Positions 59,863 through 64,000 of a stretch of DNA of 64,000 nt are shown one piece after another. Under the pieces are notes generated by a model. That model was not told where the DNA came from. It made no database searches and worked only from the letters and a program-made list of their open reading frames with translations. Source of the stretch: UBA11574 sp964591175 (GTDB lineage: Bacteria; Desulfobacterota; Desulfobacteria; Desulfobacterales; UBA11574). Where the stretch lies: positions 1 through 64,000 of the forward strand of contig CAZQAF010000004.1 of NCBI GenBank assembly GCA_964591175.1, read 5' to 3'. Within the stretch, counting starts at the first letter, position 1. The number at the start of each line of letters is the position of its first letter. Position numbers and translations under genes: made by a program.

Positions 59863-61514
59863 TGGAACTCATCGATCAACATACCAAAAAAATAATGGAA
59901 GGCTGCAAGGACAGGGCACGGGCGGCCGGTCTTTGTTTTGAAGATGAAACCCTGGAGTATATCGTCACCAACCGGGATCTTCTGGAACTCACCCCAAAAG
60001 TAATGATCCCGACCCTTTACGATTACTGGGTCCATGACGTTGAAATTCTCAAAGAGAAAGGCAGATATGAGCTCTATCCCGGCAACCCCTATGAAACCGT
60101 TATCAATACCCGTCCGGCCATTTCATTTTATAACGATAACAACCCGGATTGGCTGAATGTCATGATTTTTTATCATGTTCTCGCCCATATCGATTTTTTT
60201 CAAAATAATCATTTCTTTAGACATACCTGGGACGATGATTTTGCAGGGCAGGCGCTTTCGGATAAGCGGTTCATTGCAAAGCTCAGGTCTGAAAAGGGGA
60301 GATGGGTTGATTATGTCATAGAATTCACACGCGGTATCGACAATCTGGTCGGATATCACGGAGATCTTTCCCGTTTGAACCGTCCCGTTCAAAAAGACGG
60401 GTCCAAACGACTCGACTACTACTTCGATGTTTTTCTGCAGTCCGTCAAAAACGTAAAAATTCATGAATACATGAAAGAAATCAAACGATTTAATGAATGT
60501 ATCGCCATGTACGGCGAGTTCGGAGAAAAGATGTTCTTTTCAAACATTGTGAAAAAATATCCCGAATTTGAAGCGTTCTTTGATAGGCATATTAAAGAAA
60601 ACAACAACGGCAATGGCGATCTTATTCAATTTTTAATCAAAAACTCGGATGTCCTGAGAAAGGATGACAATCGATGGATGACGTCCGTGATGCACGTTGT
60701 CCGAAAGACGTCCCTGTTTTTTCAGCCGCAGATCCGAACAAAGATTATGAACGAAGGATGGGCCAGCTACTGGCACGAAACCCTTTTTTTAAAAGATGAC
60801 CGTATCAACGGTCATGAAGTCGATTTTGCCCGGATCAATGCCGGCGTTACCGCTTTGCCCCGCGTGGGTCTTAATCCCTATGCCCTGGGGATGCGACTGT
60901 TTCAGAACATCGAGAATATGGGCAATAAAGGGAAGTACGACTGGGAATTTCGGAAAATCGAAGATGTCGATATAAGAAAAAAATACAACCAAAACACCGG
61001 AAAAGGAAAGGAGCTGATTTTTAAGGTTCGAAATGATTTTGGTGACTTCATGTTTATCAATACCTTTGTCGATCAGGATTTTGTTTCCGGCAATAAGCTG
61101 TTTGTCGCAGGCCGTCGATTGAATTCGGCAAAGATGATCTGGGAATACTATGTCAAAAGCCGTAAAGCAAAAGATTATCGGCAAATGTTGATCGACAGCC
61201 TGTATCATCCGCCCCATATCGAAGTCGACGAGAATAAATGCGGCGATCATGCACTTTACCTGGTTCATCATTTCGAAGAAAAGCCGCTGGTAAAAGATCT
61301 TATTGCAAATACCATGATGGGAATCGAATATCTCTGGGGCGGTCCCGTTCATCTGGAAACAAGCGAGGTTGTATCGGTTCCCGAGACTCGGAATAACGTC
61401 ATGACTTCCGCTTTTTCACCGCCGCAACAAAAGGAAATCAAAGAACAGAAAGTGAAATGGGAGCGCGTGGTATACACCATGGAAAATCGGAAGATTTCCA
61501 AAAAGGTACTATAG
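59862..61514 (+). CDS. spoVR: SpoVR family protein
   Basis: The 550-residue protein matches SpoVR, a broadly conserved family named from a Bacillus gene needed for spore cortex formation and present as ycgB in E. coli. Signatures include TLYDYWVHDVEILKEKGRYE, VINTRPAISFYNDNNPDWLN, VLAHIDFFQNNHFF and NEGWASYWHETLFLKDDRIN, with many conserved histidines and acids that look like metal sites (HETLFL). It is soluble. It completes the usual PrkA-DUF444-SpoVR trio and overlaps the DUF444 stop by one base. The molecular function is unknown. Confidence 0.95.
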   Translation: MELIDQHTKKIMEGCKDRARAAGLCFEDETLEYIVTNRDLLELTPKVMIPTLYDYWVHDVEILKEKGRYELYPGNPYETVINTRPAISFYNDNNPDWLNVMIFYHVLAHIDFFQNNHFFRHTWDDDFAGQALSDKRFIAKLRSEKGRWVDYVIEFTRGIDNLVGYHGDLSRLNRPVQKDGSKRLDYYFDVFLQSVKNVKIHEYMKEIKRFNECIAMYGEFGEKMFFSNIVKKYPEFEAFFDRHIKENNNGNGDLIQFLIKNSDVLRKDDNRWMTSVMHVVRKTSLFFQPQIRTKIMNEGWASYWHETLFLKDDRINGHEVDFARINAGVTALPRVGLNPYALGMRLFQNIENMGNKGKYDWEFRKIEDVDIRKKYNQNTGKGKELIFKVRNDFGDFMFINTFVDQDFVSGNKLFVAGRRLNSAKMIWEYYVKSRKAKDYRQMLIDSLYHPPHIEVDENKCGDHALYLVHHFEEKPLVKDLIANTMMGIEYLWGGPVHLETSEVVSVPETRNNVMTSAFSPPQQKEIKEQKVKWERVVYTMENRKISKKVL

Positions 61515-61515
61515 G

Positions 61516-63807
61516 ATGAGAAACATTTCTACCGCAATGAAGAATATCAACCGGAGCATGGCTGCCGGAAGTCGACAATCAACCCTTTCTTTTGAGGAGT
61601 TCCTCGGAGTGCTCATGCAAAAACCGACCGTGGTGGTGCGAAATGCTTTCCAGGTGTTTCATGATATGATTAAAAAATATGTCGGCGAAGGCTATAATGA
61701 ATATCCGAATGATCCCGAATCCATCGGTTTTGTGCACTATGATTGCAGCCAGCTTTTTATTGAAGGATCCGACACCCCGTTTTTTGCCGACAGGCTCTTT
61801 GCAAACCGTTTGATCACCCTTGTGGAGTCCTTAAAGCGCGGCACCCAACAGAATAAAATTTACGTATTTGAGGGGCCTCATGGCTGCGGGAAAAGCACTT
61901 TTTTAAACAATCTGCTGAAAAAATTCGAGGAATATACCAATACTGAAGACGGGCTGCGTTTTGAGACGGTATGGCGGTTAAATCGAAAAATATTGGGTGA
62001 AGAAAATGAGAACGGGCCGATTCATTTGTTTGAAAAATTTTTCCAAACCCAAAGCAATGTGCCGACAGACCCAAAGGATTTATCGAAAGCAAACCCGTTA
62101 CCGGTTACGCAGGATAATGATATCGAAGTGCCATGTCCAAGCCATGACAATCCGATTTTGATCATTCCCAAGGAATATCGCCGGGCCTTTTTCGACGACC
62201 TGTTTAAAAACGATAAAATCAAATGGCGGCTCTTTACCGAAAAAGAGTATGAATGGGTGTTTAGAGATAATCCCTGCACCATATGCAGTTCTTTGTTCCA
62301 GGCATTGTTAAACCGGCTGAAAAATCCCATGAAGGTTTTTAACATGATTTATGCCAGACCTTATACTTTTAACCGGCGGATCGGCGAGGGCATCAGCGTC
62401 TTCAACCCCGGCGATAAACCCTTGAAACAGGACATCTACAAAAATGACATTCTCCAGAGCCGAATAAATCATCTTCTAAGAGACAGCAACCAGGTTAAAT
62501 ACTATTTTTCACGTTATGCAAAAACCAACAACGGCATTTATGCCCTGATGGATATAAAGTCATACAATAAAGACCGCCTGATCGAACTGCACAACATCAT
62601 CAGCGAAGGTGTCCATAAAGTCGGAGATATTGAAGAAAACGTTAATTCTCTTTTTCTGGCGCTCATGAATCCCGAAGATAAATCAAAATTAAGAGATTTT
62701 CAGTCGTTTTCGGACCGCATCGAATCCATTAATATCCCTTATGTTTTAGATTTGAGTACGGAAGTCGAGATTTATCGGAATGTTTTCGGCCGGCATATCG
62801 ACGACAGCTTTTTGCCGGGAGTGCTGCAAAATTTTGCGCGGATCATTATCGCGTCACGACTGAATCTCAAGTCCGAAGCACTGCTGGAATGGATCGGTGA
62901 TCCGAAGAAATACGGTCGATATTGTGACGAGAACCTGCAGCTGCTCAAGATGGAAATTTATACCGGATATATCCCCCAATGGCTTTCAGAAGAAGACCGG
63001 AAAAAATTTACGGCAAAACGACGGCAGAAAATTATTGCGGAATCGGAAATCGAGGGGAACCATGGCTTTTCCGGTCGGGACTCCATTAAAATTTTTAATG
63101 AGTTCTACTCTACTTATGCCCGGGAGGATAAGCTGATCAACATGTCGATCCTGAATGGTTTTTTTGCCAAATGCCGAAAAGAACTGAACGGATCCGTACC
63201 CAAAGGGTTTTTGTCGTCTTTGCTACGGATGTACAACTACACGATTTTGCAGGAAGTTAAAGAGTCACTCTACCTTTATAATGATGAACAAATTTCAAGA
63301 GACATACAAAATTACCTGTTTTCCATCAATTTTGAAACCGGAACCAAGGAAACCTGCAGCTTTACAGGGGAAAGATTAAACATCACCGAAGACTTTTTCA
63401 TGACCATCGAGGGGTATCTGCTGGGGCCGAAAGTGGACAGAGAGCAGCGCATGGATTTTCGAAAAGACGCTCAGAATGAATATGCTTCCAAGACATTAAC
63501 CCAGGAAATCATGCTTGACGGAAAACATGTCACCCAGACGGCGCTATATAAGTCATTGCACAACCGTTATGTATACTATCTCAAGGAAAAAGTGCTGGAT
63601 CCTTTTCTTGAAAACGAAAATTTCCGTCGCGCCATTAAGGATTATAACAAAGAAGCATTCAAGACGTATGATAGAAGGATTCGCGACGAGGTCGAGTACT
63701 TGATTAAAAATCTGTGCAAAAAGTATTCTTACACGGAACAAGGTGCAAAACAGATCTGCATGCACGTTATTGACATGGATCTGGCGAATAAGTTTTCGAA
63801 TACATAA
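61516..63807 (+). CDS. second PrkA-like serine protein kinase
   Basis: The 763-residue protein is another AAA+ kinase of the PrkA type. Walker A is VFEGPHGCGKSTF at about 117-129, and the middle has FDDLFKNDKIKWRLFTEKEY and NPCTICSSLFQALLNRLKNP with two cysteines. The end shows strong helix content (FRRAIKDYNKEAFKTYDRRI, YSYTEQGAKQICMHVIDMDL). It differs much from the first copy, so it is not a recent duplicate, and it is longer by 80 residues. It begins one base after spoVR ends, so the operon has two kinases around the DUF444-SpoVR core, whereas E. coli has one. Confidence 0.88.
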   Translation: MRNISTAMKNINRSMAAGSRQSTLSFEEFLGVLMQKPTVVVRNAFQVFHDMIKKYVGEGYNEYPNDPESIGFVHYDCSQLFIEGSDTPFFADRLFANRLITLVESLKRGTQQNKIYVFEGPHGCGKSTFLNNLLKKFEEYTNTEDGLRFETVWRLNRKILGEENENGPIHLFEKFFQTQSNVPTDPKDLSKANPLPVTQDNDIEVPCPSHDNPILIIPKEYRRAFFDDLFKNDKIKWRLFTEKEYEWVFRDNPCTICSSLFQALLNRLKNPMKVFNMIYARPYTFNRRIGEGISVFNPGDKPLKQDIYKNDILQSRINHLLRDSNQVKYYFSRYAKTNNGIYALMDIKSYNKDRLIELHNIISEGVHKVGDIEENVNSLFLALMNPEDKSKLRDFQSFSDRIESINIPYVLDLSTEVEIYRNVFGRHIDDSFLPGVLQNFARIIIASRLNLKSEALLEWIGDPKKYGRYCDENLQLLKMEIYTGYIPQWLSEEDRKKFTAKRRQKIIAESEIEGNHGFSGRDSIKIFNEFYSTYAREDKLINMSILNGFFAKCRKELNGSVPKGFLSSLLRMYNYTILQEVKESLYLYNDEQISRDIQNYLFSINFETGTKETCSFTGERLNITEDFFMTIEGYLLGPKVDREQRMDFRKDAQNEYASKTLTQEIMLDGKHVTQTALYKSLHNRYVYYLKEKVLDPFLENENFRRAIKDYNKEAFKTYDRRIRDEVEYLIKNLCKKYSYTEQGAKQICMHVIDMDLANKFSNT

Positions 63808-63834
63808 CGACGATATTTCTCTATCGTTTTCGGA

Positions 63835-64000
63835 TTATACTGAATATTCTTCTAATTCCGAAATACTGCACCGACACGATATACTCCCGATCAAAAGATC
63901 CTGTAATTGAGATAACGTCTCGCAGCAATCCGAACACTCCGGCAGACGTTTCTTCGTCGGGCATTCTCTGCAAGGACTTTTTTTAATATAACCGACATCG
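63835..64000 (-). CDS. C-terminal end of a Cys-rich protein (partial)
   Basis: On the minus strand a frame open from the window edge reads DVGYIKKSPCRECPTKKRLP, then ECSDCCETLSQLQDLLIGSI and SCRCSISELEEYSV, stopping at 63835. Seven cysteines, with CxxC pairs, suggest a small zinc-binding tail of a kind common at the ends of Desulfobacterota regulatory proteins. It converges with the second kinase gene at a distance of 27 bases. The rest of the gene lies beyond the window. Confidence 0.5.
   Translation of the reverse strand, partial: DVGYIKKSPCRECPTKKRLPECSDCCETLSQLQDLLIGSISCRCSISELEEYSV

Overview
The window looks like a chromosomal scaffold of an anaerobic Desulfobacterota bacterium, most likely a sulfate reducer of the Desulfobacterales. 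This rests on gene content: a four-heme cytochrome c3-type protein, a single-cluster ferredoxin with the Desulfovibrio-type cysteine pattern, a histidine kinase with two heme-binding motifs in its sensor region, a CFI-box-CTERM surface protein, oleBCD genes, and many families of palindromic intergenic repeats. No tRNA, rRNA, CRISPR array or transposase gene was found. Two 100-N runs (5182-5281 and 40185-40284) show this is a scaffolded assembly; both look artefactual.

Layout. 0-3.4 kb: cytochrome c assembly (ccsA), heme synthesis (hemA) and oleB. 3.6-13 kb: an accessory zone of intact genes (DUF2889, response regulator, GNAT, enoyl-CoA hydratase-like, FAH family, TVP38-like, two tandem unknown paralogs) mixed with at least five decayed genes. 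13.5-21.4 kb: acyl-CoA synthetase, amidase, a Cys-rich unknown, a truncated DUF547 gene, then oleC-oleD, which with oleB make three of the four long-chain olefin enzymes; oleA is not here. 21.6-29.2 kb: PocR-domain protein, cold shock protein, ACT protein plus its usual partner PFL/UPF0210, cytochrome c, beta-CASP metallohydrolase, EamA transporter. 29.6-36.5 kb: a signalling locus of heme-binding kinase, REC-PAS-kinase hybrid and NtrC-like activator, coupled by overlaps, then a two-receiver protein behind a good sigma-54 promoter and two matching palindromes. 37-43 kb: FmdB-like protein, recD2, trmO, M23 peptidase, DnaJ-domain protein and a broken prmA-like gene. 43-54 kb: inositol-phosphate synthase with a TIM-barrel partner, phospholipase A2-like protein, PAS, Mth938, FapA and CBS proteins, ferredoxin, aroC, glycosyltransferase-like and DUF423 genes. 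54-64 kb: flavodoxin-like and cytochrome b-like genes, a second sigma-54 promoter, and a prkA-DUF444-spoVR-prkA2 operon.

The most unusual signal is in the intergenic DNA. Six elements of 128-179 bp (around 24.2, 25.7, 36.9, 37.1, 46.0 and 47.2 kb) share one nested-hairpin plan. Short boxes that should be unpaired are conserved, while the paired outer and inner stems differ between copies but stay self-complementary. Several copies begin on or next to a stop codon. At least four other repeat types occupy other intergenic spaces.

All function calls come from reading motifs and overall family resemblance by eye; no database search was run.
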